Shown here piece after piece: positions 14,672 through 23,040 of a DNA stretch of 35,818 bases (positions are counted from its first letter, which is position 1; each line of letters opens with the position of its first letter). The stretch comes from Halorhabdus amylolytica (GTDB taxonomy: Archaea; Halobacteriota; Halobacteria; Halobacteriales; Haloarculaceae): NCBI RefSeq assembly GCF_004944975.1, contig NZ_SPQG01000020.1:1-35818 (forward strand), given 5' to 3'. The translations under genes and the position numbers were made by a program. The notes under the pieces are model-generated. The model was not told the DNA's origin, ran no database searches, and worked only from the letters and a program-made list of their open reading frames with translations.

Positions 14672-15650
14672 CGCGGCAGAAAGTGTCGGCCCCGTCACTG
14701 AATCGCTGGCAGACGGCTACCTGACGTTAGAATACGAACCACTCTCGGGCGGGCAGATTCGACTCACCGCGAAAGCGAACGGTGAAACCCTAGAGAGTGG
14801 TGAGTACAACACCAAGATCTTCGGGAGTGCGACCCTCAAAGGCCAATTTTTGAATAGCGTTGAAATGTCGTTAGAAGGACGCAGCGCCGTTGACGCTACC
14901 AAAATCCGGCGAGAGTTGAAAGAGTGGTTTGCGGAGATGAACCAGTTGGACAAAGAAGAGCAAAAGGACAAGCTACTCACCGACGAAGTGGCGCAGATTA
15001 TCGACGGAACGCATAGCGTCAAAGTCCACGGTGGGGAAACGACGGTGTGGAAGGTGACACTCACGTTCGCGGGCCGGACGAAGGAATTAGAGTTCACCGC
15101 GTCGGAAATGGTGAGTGGTAGCGGTGGCGCACTGCAGGAAAAGATAGCGAACCAGTTCTATGAACTCGTAGAAATTGAAAAAGAGGACTGGGAAGCGATT
15201 CGGGAACGCTGGCAGGAACAATCGGAAGTCGTGAGTGTCGTTGATGAAACGGCGTCGGACGCGGTGGCTGACCGGGTGCTTGAATATCTGAAAAACAACC
15301 TAATTCCGGTTGGCGACCGGGAAAAAATGGGCAACGACGTTGCTGCCGTGTGGTACGACGGAGATAACGCTACAGTGTGCGACGACGCCCCTACAGAGGG
15401 GCCGATAGCGTGGGTTCAGGGAAGTTTCCTATCCGATCAACTGGAATCGGCAGGAAAGAATCTCGAATACAAATCCACGCTTGTCCGTGACCTAATCGAC
15501 CGTGGCGACCTATACAGCGGGAGTGAGCAACGAAAATGGGCGTGGGATACCCGAACGCGCGTGTACCCGTTCAACCCTGAATCACTCGGCATTTCAGAGG
15601 ACGACGTAGTGGGTGGTAGCGACCCCTCACACAGTGAGGTGAAAGCATGA
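14664..15650 (+). CDS. Hypothetical replication-operon protein, 328 aa
   Basis: Family not recognised. Start MSDAAESVG (14664) is chosen because it overlaps the preceding stop; the frame is open further upstream without a credible start. The N-terminal part (about 10-75) is beta-rich with LTLEYEPLSGGQIRLTAKANGETL. A charged helical region follows (RRELKEWFAEMNQLDKEEQKD), then another beta region (VWKVTLTFAGRTKELEFTAS). The C-terminal third looks like a winged-helix-type domain (VADRVLEYLKNNLIPVGDREK to SDQLESAGKNLEYKSTLVRDLIDRGDLY). Location directly before the helicase and primase suggests a loader or origin-binding role, not demonstrated. Confidence 0.65.
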   Translation: MSDAAESVGPVTESLADGYLTLEYEPLSGGQIRLTAKANGETLESGEYNTKIFGSATLKGQFLNSVEMSLEGRSAVDATKIRRELKEWFAEMNQLDKEEQKDKLLTDEVAQIIDGTHSVKVHGGETTVWKVTLTFAGRTKELEFTASEMVSGSGGALQEKIANQFYELVEIEKEDWEAIRERWQEQSEVVSVVDETASDAVADRVLEYLKNNLIPVGDREKMGNDVAAVWYDGDNATVCDDAPTEGPIAWVQGSFLSDQLESAGKNLEYKSTLVRDLIDRGDLYSGSEQRKWAWDTRTRVYPFNPESLGISEDDVVGGSDPSHSEVKA

Positions 15651-17308
15651 CCGACGTAATTCAGATTGACGGCGTTCCTGGCGGTGGGAAAACCTACACT
15701 CTTCGGCAGAAACTCGAAGCCGAAAAACGCGACGGGGTGAACGCTTACGGGTTTTGGTGGCTAAATTTCACCAATAGCGGACGCGAGGACGTTGAACCGG
15801 AGTTAGAAGAGATATTCCCGAACGCCGACGACGCCACAGACCGGGCGAAAACGCTGCATGGGTTAGCCCTGTCGTTAGTAATTCGAGACGGGCAGATTGA
15901 CCCGGAGAACGTCACGACACAGGTTATTCAACAGGGTAACTTTGGCGACGACGAAACGGACCCATATGCGGCGTTCGCAGAACGCCAGGGAATGACCTAC
16001 GATCCCGACGCCGCCGACCCTAGAAAACTCTTGGCCGGTGAAGAGACGACGGATAAGGTCGGGAACAAGCTGTTCGCTATCAATGACTATCTGACGCAGA
16101 CGGTCAAATCACCGGACCAGTGGCGTGACGCCCCCCAGGATATTGAGATAGCAGGCGACCGCGTGAAGGCGCTACTCAGAGAGTGGGACGACTTCAAGCG
16201 TCACGCCTACGACCTACGGCGCTTCGAGCATGGGGATTACGTGAAGTTGGCCTATGAGAGTCGGTTAGTGCCTGACGTTGACGTTCTCCTGATTGACGAA
16301 TTTCAGGACTTTGCACCCCTCGAATATCAGCTATACAAGTTGTGGCGTGACGACGGGCGGATTGACCGAATCTATGTAGCGGGCGATCCGAACCAGTCCA
16401 TCTATTCGTTCCGTGGCGGGACGCCGTACTACTTCGAGAACACGGACACCGACGACGAAATTGAATTGACGGAATCCCGCCGTTGCCCGGCAGATATAGC
16501 CAACGTGGGAAGTTCGGTTCTAGCAGCCCACGAACGAACGGACCCGCGTGGCTTCGAGGGATATGAAGCCGGTGGGACAGTGACGTGGGGATCGCTTCGG
16601 GACAAGTACGAACTTCGGGACGCGATTACAGAGTCTACAGACACCTACGACAGTGACCCGTCTGTATTTCTGCTCACACGGACGAATCGCCAACTTCGAC
16701 AGCTTGAGAACCACCTTCGGGACGTTGGTATCCCCTTCGAGGTGTTGGGTTCACGCGGCGGTGTCTGGCGTGGCGATCTGGGGCAATACCTGGCGTTCCT
16801 GAACAACTACCAAAACGACAGTGGCGCGTTTGCGTGGCTGAATGTCAGAAAGGTACTCCGGGCCTTGCCTGACGGCGACAACCGGCGCAGCAACCTCGGA
16901 AGCCGATTAGGTGGCATAATAGACGCGGACGCGATAGCGCCCGCGTTCAGTGGCTTCGAGGACGCTACGGACATCGTTCAACAGCTCCAATTGAGTGGCT
17001 GGAAACGCGACGTTCTCCGAAACGCGGTTGATACCACAGCAGCAATCAACCCGGAAGAGGTTCAGGTCGGAACGATCCACACGGCTAAGGGCCTCGAAGC
17101 GCCGTGTGTGTACCTCTTCACTACCACGTCGGACAATACGGTGAAACGGTATAGTCGGGACCCGGACCACGCTGCAGAGGAGCACAGAGTCTATTACGTG
17201 GGTGCAACGCGGGCCAGCGAAGAGTTGCACCTTGTTGATGGATACTTCAAGGGACCGACCGCCCCGCCAATTGAGAAAGTCCGACGAAACCAGGCGGTGA
17301 TAGCATGA
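15647..17308 (+). CDS. Superfamily 1 (UvrD/Rep-type) DNA helicase
   Basis: This 553-aa SF1A helicase has its motifs in order: Walker A GVPGGGKT (residues 9-16), Walker B/motif II LLIDEFQD (about 214-221), motif III GDPNQSIYSFRGG (246-258), motif IV-like ESRRCP (about 276-281), motif V VGTIHTAKGLEAPCV, and motif VI YYVGATRASEELHL near the C-terminus. It is somewhat shorter than cellular UvrD, lacking long 1B/2B insertions. It is coupled by ATGA overlaps to the gene before and the primase after, so it is the probable replicative or replication-restart helicase of the element. Confidence 0.93.
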   Translation: MTDVIQIDGVPGGGKTYTLRQKLEAEKRDGVNAYGFWWLNFTNSGREDVEPELEEIFPNADDATDRAKTLHGLALSLVIRDGQIDPENVTTQVIQQGNFGDDETDPYAAFAERQGMTYDPDAADPRKLLAGEETTDKVGNKLFAINDYLTQTVKSPDQWRDAPQDIEIAGDRVKALLREWDDFKRHAYDLRRFEHGDYVKLAYESRLVPDVDVLLIDEFQDFAPLEYQLYKLWRDDGRIDRIYVAGDPNQSIYSFRGGTPYYFENTDTDDEIELTESRRCPADIANVGSSVLAAHERTDPRGFEGYEAGGTVTWGSLRDKYELRDAITESTDTYDSDPSVFLLTRTNRQLRQLENHLRDVGIPFEVLGSRGGVWRGDLGQYLAFLNNYQNDSGAFAWLNVRKVLRALPDGDNRRSNLGSRLGGIIDADAIAPAFSGFEDATDIVQQLQLSGWKRDVLRNAVDTTAAINPEEVQVGTIHTAKGLEAPCVYLFTTTSDNTVKRYSRDPDHAAEEHRVYYVGATRASEELHLVDGYFKGPTAPPIEKVRRNQAVIA

Positions 17309-18507
17309 CCCGCGAGATCGTCACGGACGGCGTTCACATCCCCGATCCAGTCAAACAGTGGGACTATTGGGTTCTGTGGGACTTTCAGGTGAAGCAACCG
17401 CGAGCGCCGTGGAAAGCAGGTCACTGCTACAAAACTGAATGGAAACAGGACGGTGACGTTGACCCACGAACGGACTACTCACAGGCAAAAGCTGCAGCCG
17501 ACTTAGGGGCGTCACTGTTGCATGAACACTATGGATTCCCTGACGACCCGCCCGAAAAGGTGGGGCCGACGTTGCTACTCCCGCATGAAGGACCGGATAC
17601 GCCGGGTCCGGACGTGGCCGACCCGTCCCTGTTGTTCATTGACTACGACGACGTGATAGTTGACGGTGAAATCCCCGGTGAAGTGTGGGATGTGGCGGCA
17701 GAAATCGGTGGCCCGTTGTTCGTGAGCCGGTCCTACTTTGACAGCGACAAGGACAAAGCGGGACTTCACCAGTTGGCCCGTGGAACGCTACCGGGTTCGG
17801 TAACGACGGTAAACGCCGAGTTCGGCACGCGGGGCCACATAGAAATCTACTATCGGTCACGAATGACGGGCTTCACGTGGGAACACGTTCGCGGAACCCC
17901 GACCGACGAACTCCCGGAAGCAACGGACGCGGTGGCGTCGGTGGTAGATACCTATGCCAACCCGACGACGAAACGCCGGGCGAGTATAGACCCGGATGAA
18001 CAAGCCGAGAGAACGCCCCTCGAAGACCTTACACCGCCCGAAGAGTTGGCGGATATGAACACGACCGACGACATGGACGACGTATTCAGTGCGATTAAGC
18101 ACGTCACGGCGTCGGATATACGGCTACGGTCCGGACTAACCGAAGAGTTGGGCGTTCGGAAGTCCTATAATCCGAGTTGGGAACACTCAGACAGTGGCAC
18201 TCGGCTAGGATACGACCGAATTAACGGAAATGAAACCTGGATCTACCGGGCGGCAAACCAACCAGTTGACGCCCTGCAGGTTGTAGCCCGTGAAGAGGGG
18301 ATAACTCGGGACGTGACCCGCTATCCGTCCGGGGGAGCGTTCTGGAAGGCGGTTGAAGCCCTTCGATCCCGTGGGGCAACGATCCCATACTACGAAGGCA
18401 ACAACGGGACGCACCCCGATTACTTGAGACTCTTCGAGGACACCGACGACGAAGAGGACCAACGACGGAAGGCACTCCGGGCTATGCGGGCCAGCAACCG
18501 ACAGTAG
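17305..18507 (+). CDS. Archaeo-eukaryotic-type primase (primase-polymerase)
   Basis: This 400-aa protein has the AEP superfamily catalytic pattern. SLLFIDYDD (D113 with D115/D116) is motif I; a histidine motif (GLHQLARG, H155) follows; and a third acidic residue lies in GHIEIYYRSRMTGF (E180), followed by HVRGTP, a combination I know from haloarchaeal plasmid and virus primases. The C-terminal region (about 265-375) resembles the accessory domain of those proteins (GNETWIYRAANQPVDALQVVAREEGI, then FWKAVEALRSRGATIPYYE). It overlaps the helicase stop by 4 bases and is the last gene of the operon. It probably initiates element replication. Polymerase activity cannot be judged. Confidence 0.75.
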   Translation: MTREIVTDGVHIPDPVKQWDYWVLWDFQVKQPRAPWKAGHCYKTEWKQDGDVDPRTDYSQAKAAADLGASLLHEHYGFPDDPPEKVGPTLLLPHEGPDTPGPDVADPSLLFIDYDDVIVDGEIPGEVWDVAAEIGGPLFVSRSYFDSDKDKAGLHQLARGTLPGSVTTVNAEFGTRGHIEIYYRSRMTGFTWEHVRGTPTDELPEATDAVASVVDTYANPTTKRRASIDPDEQAERTPLEDLTPPEELADMNTTDDMDDVFSAIKHVTASDIRLRSGLTEELGVRKSYNPSWEHSDSGTRLGYDRINGNETWIYRAANQPVDALQVVAREEGITRDVTRYPSGGAFWKAVEALRSRGATIPYYEGNNGTHPDYLRLFEDTDDEEDQRRKALRAMRASNRQ

Positions 18508-18532
18508 CCTTTCTTTCTACGACGCGCCCGAC

Positions 18533-19552
18533 TTATTCGAGTGGCACAGTCGGCAGCCTGTCTCTGTCGTGGGGTTCATCTAACCGCATCTCAATATCCT
18601 CCGGGTTGGGTGTGTGTAGTTGCGGCGAGCCTGGCGAAGCGTAGTGTTCGACAATGTGGGCCATATTTACGGTGTCCGCGATTCCATCCGTCTGATACAA
18701 GTCCCGAAGGTATGGATGCAGGTGTTCGTAATCCCGAATCCGACGCCATTTCTCGGGGTGCGTGTCTTGGATTGAGTTAGACACTTTACTCAAAGTCGTG
18801 GGAATAGTGTGATAGACCTCGTCGAAACGCACCAACGTGGTGAACATCGCGACATCGGCCTCTGTCAGGCGATCACCCGCGAGGTATCGCTGGTCGGCTA
18901 GTACCGAATCCCAGTGATCCAGAGCGTCGAACAGTTCCTCGACGGCCTCGTCGTAGGCAGCCTGGGAATCGGCGAATCCGGTCCTGTAGACGCCGTTGTT
19001 GATCGGCTCGTAGATGGCCTCGATGAGCCGATCGACCTCCTCGCGGTATCCTTCAGGATAGAGATCCACGTCGTTCTCGGCCACGTCATCGAATTCCGTA
19101 TCCAGCATCCGCATGATCTCGGCGGATTCGTTGTTGACGATGGTGTCCTCCTGTTTGTCCCAGAGGACTGGTACGGTGACGCGCCCCGTCATATCGGGGT
19201 CGGCTTCCACGTAGACCTCTCGGAGGTAGTCAGCACCGTTGACTGTGTCGGGCGTACAGCCGTCCTTCTCGGGGGTGAACTGCCAGCCGTCGTCGCCGCG
19301 GTAAGGGTCGACGTAGTCGACGGTGATCGTGTCCTCGAGTCCTTTCAACGTCCGCGTGATCAGCGTCCGGTGAGCCCAGGGACAGGCCCGGCAGACGTAG
19401 AGGTGATAGCGGTCGGCCTCCGGTCGAAATCGGGCGTCGGGTTCGTCCTCGATCCGGTCGCGAAACGAAGTCGTCTGACGTTCGAAGGCGCCGTCCTCGT
19501 TGGTGGTCTGGTAGGCGTCAGTTTGCCACTCGCCGTCGACGAGCATATTCAT
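18533..19552 (-). CDS. Glutathionyl-hydroquinone reductase-like protein, 3' end supplied by the element
   Basis: At 339 aa this is an ECM4/YqjG (GST omega-like) reductase; the catalytic cysteine motif is CPWAHR. Haloarchaea use gamma-glutamylcysteine instead of glutathione, so that thiol is the likely cofactor (family knowledge plus inference). Start MNMLVDGEW (19552; 19546 is a second ATG) gives a leaderless-type transcript; codons upstream are not credible. The 5' part to 18807 is chromosomal; 18533-18806 comes from the element. At the junction the frame reads VYHT then IPTTLSKVSN, where the stranded original has HFMCN; homology resumes at RRIRDYEHLHPYLRDLYQT. So the gene is restored, but with a 14-residue-longer, divergent segment. 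Function may be altered. Confidence 0.9.
   Translation of the reverse strand: MNMLVDGEWQTDAYQTTNEDGAFERQTTSFRDRIEDEPDARFRPEADRYHLYVCRACPWAHRTLITRTLKGLEDTITVDYVDPYRGDDGWQFTPEKDGCTPDTVNGADYLREVYVEADPDMTGRVTVPVLWDKQEDTIVNNESAEIMRMLDTEFDDVAENDVDLYPEGYREEVDRLIEAIYEPINNGVYRTGFADSQAAYDEAVEELFDALDHWDSVLADQRYLAGDRLTEADVAMFTTLVRFDEVYHTIPTTLSKVSNSIQDTHPEKWRRIRDYEHLHPYLRDLYQTDGIADTVNMAHIVEHYASPGSPQLHTPNPEDIEMRLDEPHDRDRLPTVPLE
18807..18817. other. attR core of the integrated element (GTGTGATAGAC)
   Basis: This is the exact second copy of the core at 2189-2199. Element sequence with the inverted arm CAAAGTC (18791-18797) lies nine bases to its left. Chromosomal coding sequence for the reductase lies to its right. 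Joining the ends gives CAAAGTC-N9-core-N9-GACTTTG, a symmetric attP. Confidence 0.85.
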
Positions 19553-19696
19553 GGTAAGAGGGGATTGGGGTCGGACAGACAAAAAACTCGTAGTAACCCG
19601 CGTGTCACCGCCGCTCACCGATTTCCCTGACGGCCGTTGTCCTCCTGCCCTCGAAAAGTGATAGCCCGAGAGGGATGGTTTTTTGTATTCTCATTG

Positions 19697-21037
19697 ATGA
19701 GTATTCGATGGGTACATTTGGGTGGTTACGTGCAAGGGGTGATCGACTTCTCGGAGAGGGGACTGGACGGTGCGCCGCTCACGGCGACCGAAACCGACGG
19801 ACTGCTGGGACGTCCGTTGCTCGCAGACCGGCCGCTGGTGACGTATCTCCGGGCCGCCGAACAGCCGCAGTTCTGCCTGTGGAACCATCGAAACGGCGTC
19901 GTCGTGGAAGGAAGGCAAGCGTATCGCCCGGACCGGTGGCACGCTGGAGTGGCACTCTTGACCGACTGTCGGATCCTGTTTGCCGTCGGTCGGACGGATG
20001 GCGATCGGACGATCCCGGTCGGGCTCTCGGACGTCAGAGACGTCTCGATCGAGAACCGTCTGCTCGGAGAGACGTTACTCGTCGAGACAGCCGACACCAC
20101 CTATCGCTTTCCCTGCTGGGGGAACCTCGATCCCGTTCGGGAACGTGCCAGTCAACTCGTCGAGACCTGGCGGACGGCCGGGGATCACCTCGATCGGGCC
20201 CGACGGATACTCGATCGTCTCGAAGAACGTATCGGAAGGGGAGACGGTTCCGGGACCTGCTCACTTTTCGAGACCGTCGAGGACGAACTGGACACGGCCA
20301 GCGAGATTATCAGTTCGTCACCCGGCGCCGACGCCGTCCTGGGAGAGGAAATCACCACTGTTCGAAACGATCTGACCGCGTTGCGTCGGCAGGCCCACGC
20401 GACACGTGCTGATCACCTGTTCGAGCGGGCCGAGCGTCGATGGGATGACCGCAAGCTCGAAGCGGCCTTCGACGACCTCGAAGCGGCCAGGGACGCCTAT
20501 TCTCGGGCGATCGAAGTCGACGCCGAGAAGCCCTCTGACGAGGAACTTATCCAACGGCGCGATACTGTCCTCGCCGATCGCCGAAGACTCGCAAGTGCCC
20601 CTCTCGAAGCCGCTGAGTTTGCCCGTGAAGTCGCCGCCGCGACCGAGGATCCCGAAGCGGCGATCCGCTGGTGGAAGACGACAATGAATCGGTACGAAAT
20701 CGTATACACCCTGGACTGGGGTCGTGACAGACCCCGGTTCGACGTCGATCGGGAGAAGGCCCGGGACGCACTGGAAGCCGCCGTCCGGAACCTGGTGGAG
20801 GCTTACTGCCGAGGCGCATGTGAATACGCGAACGAGAACGTCGCCACCCACCGTTCGGACACCCAGACGCCCCCTGATCGGGCAACCGAATTACTCGATG
20901 GGGCTGACGCGCTGGCACGTGAACGTGTGCCTGATATGCGTGAGGACGTCAGATCCCTCCGGAATGACATCATTCCGGAGGAATCGACGACGGACGGGCG
21001 ACTGCCCGGATCAGGTGTCACTGCCGACGATCGATAG
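19697..21037 (+). CDS. PH-like/coiled-coil protein of unknown function
   Basis: 446 aa from MSIRWVHLG (19697); a GTG at 19730 (VQGVIDFSERG) is an alternative start. Residues about 40-150 have a PH-domain-like pattern of strands (VALLTDCRILFAVGR, IPVGLSDVRDVSIENRLLGETLLVETADTTYRFP). Long charged coiled coils follow (ARRILDRLEERIG, LFERAERRWDDRKLEAAFDDLEAARDAYSRA). No catalytic motif and no membrane segment are visible. It is divergent from the reductase gene and upstream of rpl10e. A cytoplasmic scaffold role is possible. Not further identifiable. Confidence 0.7.
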   Translation: MSIRWVHLGGYVQGVIDFSERGLDGAPLTATETDGLLGRPLLADRPLVTYLRAAEQPQFCLWNHRNGVVVEGRQAYRPDRWHAGVALLTDCRILFAVGRTDGDRTIPVGLSDVRDVSIENRLLGETLLVETADTTYRFPCWGNLDPVRERASQLVETWRTAGDHLDRARRILDRLEERIGRGDGSGTCSLFETVEDELDTASEIISSSPGADAVLGEEITTVRNDLTALRRQAHATRADHLFERAERRWDDRKLEAAFDDLEAARDAYSRAIEVDAEKPSDEELIQRRDTVLADRRRLASAPLEAAEFAREVAAATEDPEAAIRWWKTTMNRYEIVYTLDWGRDRPRFDVDREKARDALEAAVRNLVEAYCRGACEYANENVATHRSDTQTPPDRATELLDGADALARERVPDMREDVRSLRNDIIPEESTTDGRLPGSGVTADDR

Positions 21038-21162
21038 CAATCGATTACGGGGCGAAACCGTGAACAGACGGGATGGGAGTCGACCACGAATCAGGGACCG
21101 TGAGCGGACGGGTTCGAAGCCCTTATTTGACGCCTTTCCCTCTTCTCAGCCAAGAGAAACTC

Positions 21163-21693
21163 ATGGCGGAGAAACCAGCCTCGATGTACCGGGACATCGA
21201 CAAACCGTCGTACACCCGACGCGAGTACATCACCGGCATCCCCGGTTCGAAGATCGCACAGCACCAGATGGGCGACGCCGACGCCGATCCCGAGGACTAT
21301 CCTGTCCAGATCTCGTTGGTCGTCGAAGAGTCCGTCCAGCTCCGGCACGGTTCGATGGAGGCTGCACGTCTCTCGGCCAATCGTCACCTGATCAAGGAGT
21401 TCGGTGAGGGCAACTACAAGATGGTCCTCCGAAAGTTCCCCCACCAAGTCATCCGGGAGAACAAACAGGCGACCGGGGCCGGGGCCGACCGTGTCTCTGA
21501 CGGCATGCGCCAGTCCTTCGGGAAGATCGTCGGAACGGCCGCCCGCGTCCAGTCCGGTGAACGTCTGTTCACCGCCTACTGTGACGTCGATCAGGCCGAC
21601 GCAGTCAAGGAAGCCTTCCGGCGCGCGTACAACAAGATTACCCCGCCCTGCCGGATCAAAGTCGAACGCGGTGAAGAACGACTGATCGCGTAG
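21163..21693 (+). CDS. rpl10e: 50S ribosomal protein L10e (uL16 family)
   Basis: This 176-aa archaeal homologue of eukaryotic L10 and bacterial L16 sits near the peptidyl-transferase and tRNA-binding region of the large subunit. Diagnostic segments are the N-terminal [25 protein letters not shown], the conserved [16 protein letters not shown], and [31 protein letters not shown]. Start MAEKPAS at 21163 matches family length; upstream open codons are excluded. It stands as a single transcription unit here. Family assignment is certain. It marks the surrounding region as chromosome. Confidence 0.98.
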   Translation: MAEKPASMYRDIDKPSYTRREYITGIPGSKIAQHQMGDADADPEDYPVQISLVVEESVQLRHGSMEAARLSANRHLIKEFGEGNYKMVLRKFPHQVIRENKQATGAGADRVSDGMRQSFGKIVGTAARVQSGERLFTAYCDVDQADAVKEAFRRAYNKITPPCRIKVERGEERLIA

Positions 21694-21806
21694 ATCGACC
21701 GCATCGAACGCGCGGACTCACTTTTCACGACGCACTCACGCTCGTCGAATCACAATATGGGCGAGGCGTCGTCGTGTCGAGATCGGACTCGACGAAAAGA
21801 GGATTG

Positions 21807-22526
21807 TCAGCCCTCGGCCCGACTCTGGAGTTCCCGATCGACGTATTCCTTCGCGAAGAGGCCAGTGGCGACACCCAGTCCCAGCGCGAGGGCGGCGACG
21901 ATGCCCAGACCGATCGCCGACGTGATGCCCTCGACGATCAGGTAGACGATCTCAAGGTTGATGCCGATCATATCGAGCCCGATCACGAAGACGATCACGT
22001 AGAGGGTCGCCCGCACCGTCGCGGGGATCCACACGCCGAAATCGCTCTCTTCGACGACGTCGGATCGACGGGCCTGTCGAACGGCGGACTCGATCAGGAC
22101 CAGCCCGACGAGGATGATTGCGACGCCGGCCAGGGCCTGTGGTACCCAGACGACCAGCGTCTTCAGCCAGGTGTTCAGCTCCTGAAACTCCGTCACATCG
22201 ACCGCGAGGAGTGCCCCAAAGAGGATGACGTAGTACTTGACGGCGGCGCCGACCGCCCGCGAAATCGCTCCGGCCTCGCCCCCGAACAGTGCCGCGACAG
22301 GCGTGTCGTCAAAGACTTCGTCGATCCCGGTCCGTCGACACAGGCCCACGACGACCGGCTGGAGTCGAACCCCGAGGAGCAACCCGCCGAGCAGGATTGC
22401 CAGCCCACCGAAGAAACGTGGCAACTGAGTGATGATCATCTCGATCGCGTTCCCGAAAGTCGTAGAGAACGTATCAACGAACAACGGTACGACTGCATCG
22501 GTCACGACAGCTGGTGTCAGTGACAT
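21807..22526 (-). CDS. MscS-like membrane protein with conserved TM helices
   Basis: 239 aa with about five to six hydrophobic segments: LPRFFGGLAILLGGLLLGV, YYVILFGALLAV, ALAGVAIILVGLVLIE, ATLYVIVFVIGLDMIG, and GLGIVAALALGLGVATGLFAKEY. The repeated gly/ala-rich helix with a following charged stop matches the conserved-TM-helix family often related to the pore of small-conductance mechanosensitive channels. The cytoplasmic beta domain of true MscS is absent. A TATA (TTTATATAAG, minus strand, about 22562-22571) lies 40 bp before the ATG. A role in osmotic relief is inferred. Confidence 0.75.
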   Translation of the reverse strand: MSLTPAVVTDAVVPLFVDTFSTTFGNAIEMIITQLPRFFGGLAILLGGLLLGVRLQPVVVGLCRRTGIDEVFDDTPVAALFGGEAGAISRAVGAAVKYYVILFGALLAVDVTEFQELNTWLKTLVVWVPQALAGVAIILVGLVLIESAVRQARRSDVVEESDFGVWIPATVRATLYVIVFVIGLDMIGINLEIVYLIVEGITSAIGLGIVAALALGLGVATGLFAKEYVDRELQSRAEG

Positions 22527-23040
22527 ACACGTCCGCGATATCTACGAACAACAATAAACGTTCTTATATAAACTGAAAAGGTGGAGTCTAGGGACTATCG
22601 TCTGGTATTATATTCGTACACGACGACTCCCCTCGAAGACCGGACGAACGACGCTTCCACCGGGACGAGGGGTCAGCCGACGACTAACACCGTGACGTCC
22701 CGGAGTCGGGCACGTGAGAGAGTGTCCTCACGAGAAAGACAGTCCTTCCGAGCCGGTGAGCGTTCGGGCTGTTCAGCGCCTCCCGATACGTCACCGCGGC
22801 TGGCGCGGGCGTGGTCGACGAATCGATCGTTCGAGGGCTGACTTGGGCGTTCGTCTCCCGGACGTTGCCTTTCTGTCTCGGCGTCTCCGCCGACATCTTG
22901 TCTCTTCTCTCGACCGCCCTGCTCGTGGTGACCACGATACTGTCGGTCGTGTCCTATCGACACGCAGTCCGTCGGTTCGATCGATACACGTTCGCACAGA
23001 CCTCGTCACAGACCCGTCAGCGACGCTATCGGTTTCGTGA
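22527..23040. other. About 510 bp without a supported gene
   Basis: Apart from the TATA of the channel gene at its left end, I see no convincing gene. Overlapping open frames exist on both strands. One on the plus strand (about 22811-23000) begins with a hydrophobic helix pair (LLSTALLVVTTILSVVSYRHAVRRF) and could be a decayed membrane protein, but it runs on into antisense of the next gene. Confidence 0.4.

Larger units (their letters stand above)
2189..18817. mobile_element. Integrated element of about 16.6 kb (integrative plasmid or provirus)
   Basis: The element is delimited by the 11-bp direct repeat GTGTGATAGAC. It carries an integrase next to attL, a second recombinase, a replication module (primase and SF1 helicase), a P-loop ATPase and regulators. 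Excision between the cores would give a circle of 16,618 bp. The integration target is a protein-coding gene, not a tRNA, and the element restores the gene's 3' end. No capsid, portal, terminase, spike or conjugation protein is recognisable. The size resembles small haloarchaeal temperate viruses, but I cannot claim homology to any of them. Confidence 0.85.

Noticed and set aside
2189-18817. tRNA-gene integration site
   Set aside because: No tRNA-like sequence is present at either junction; both cores lie in the reductase coding frame.
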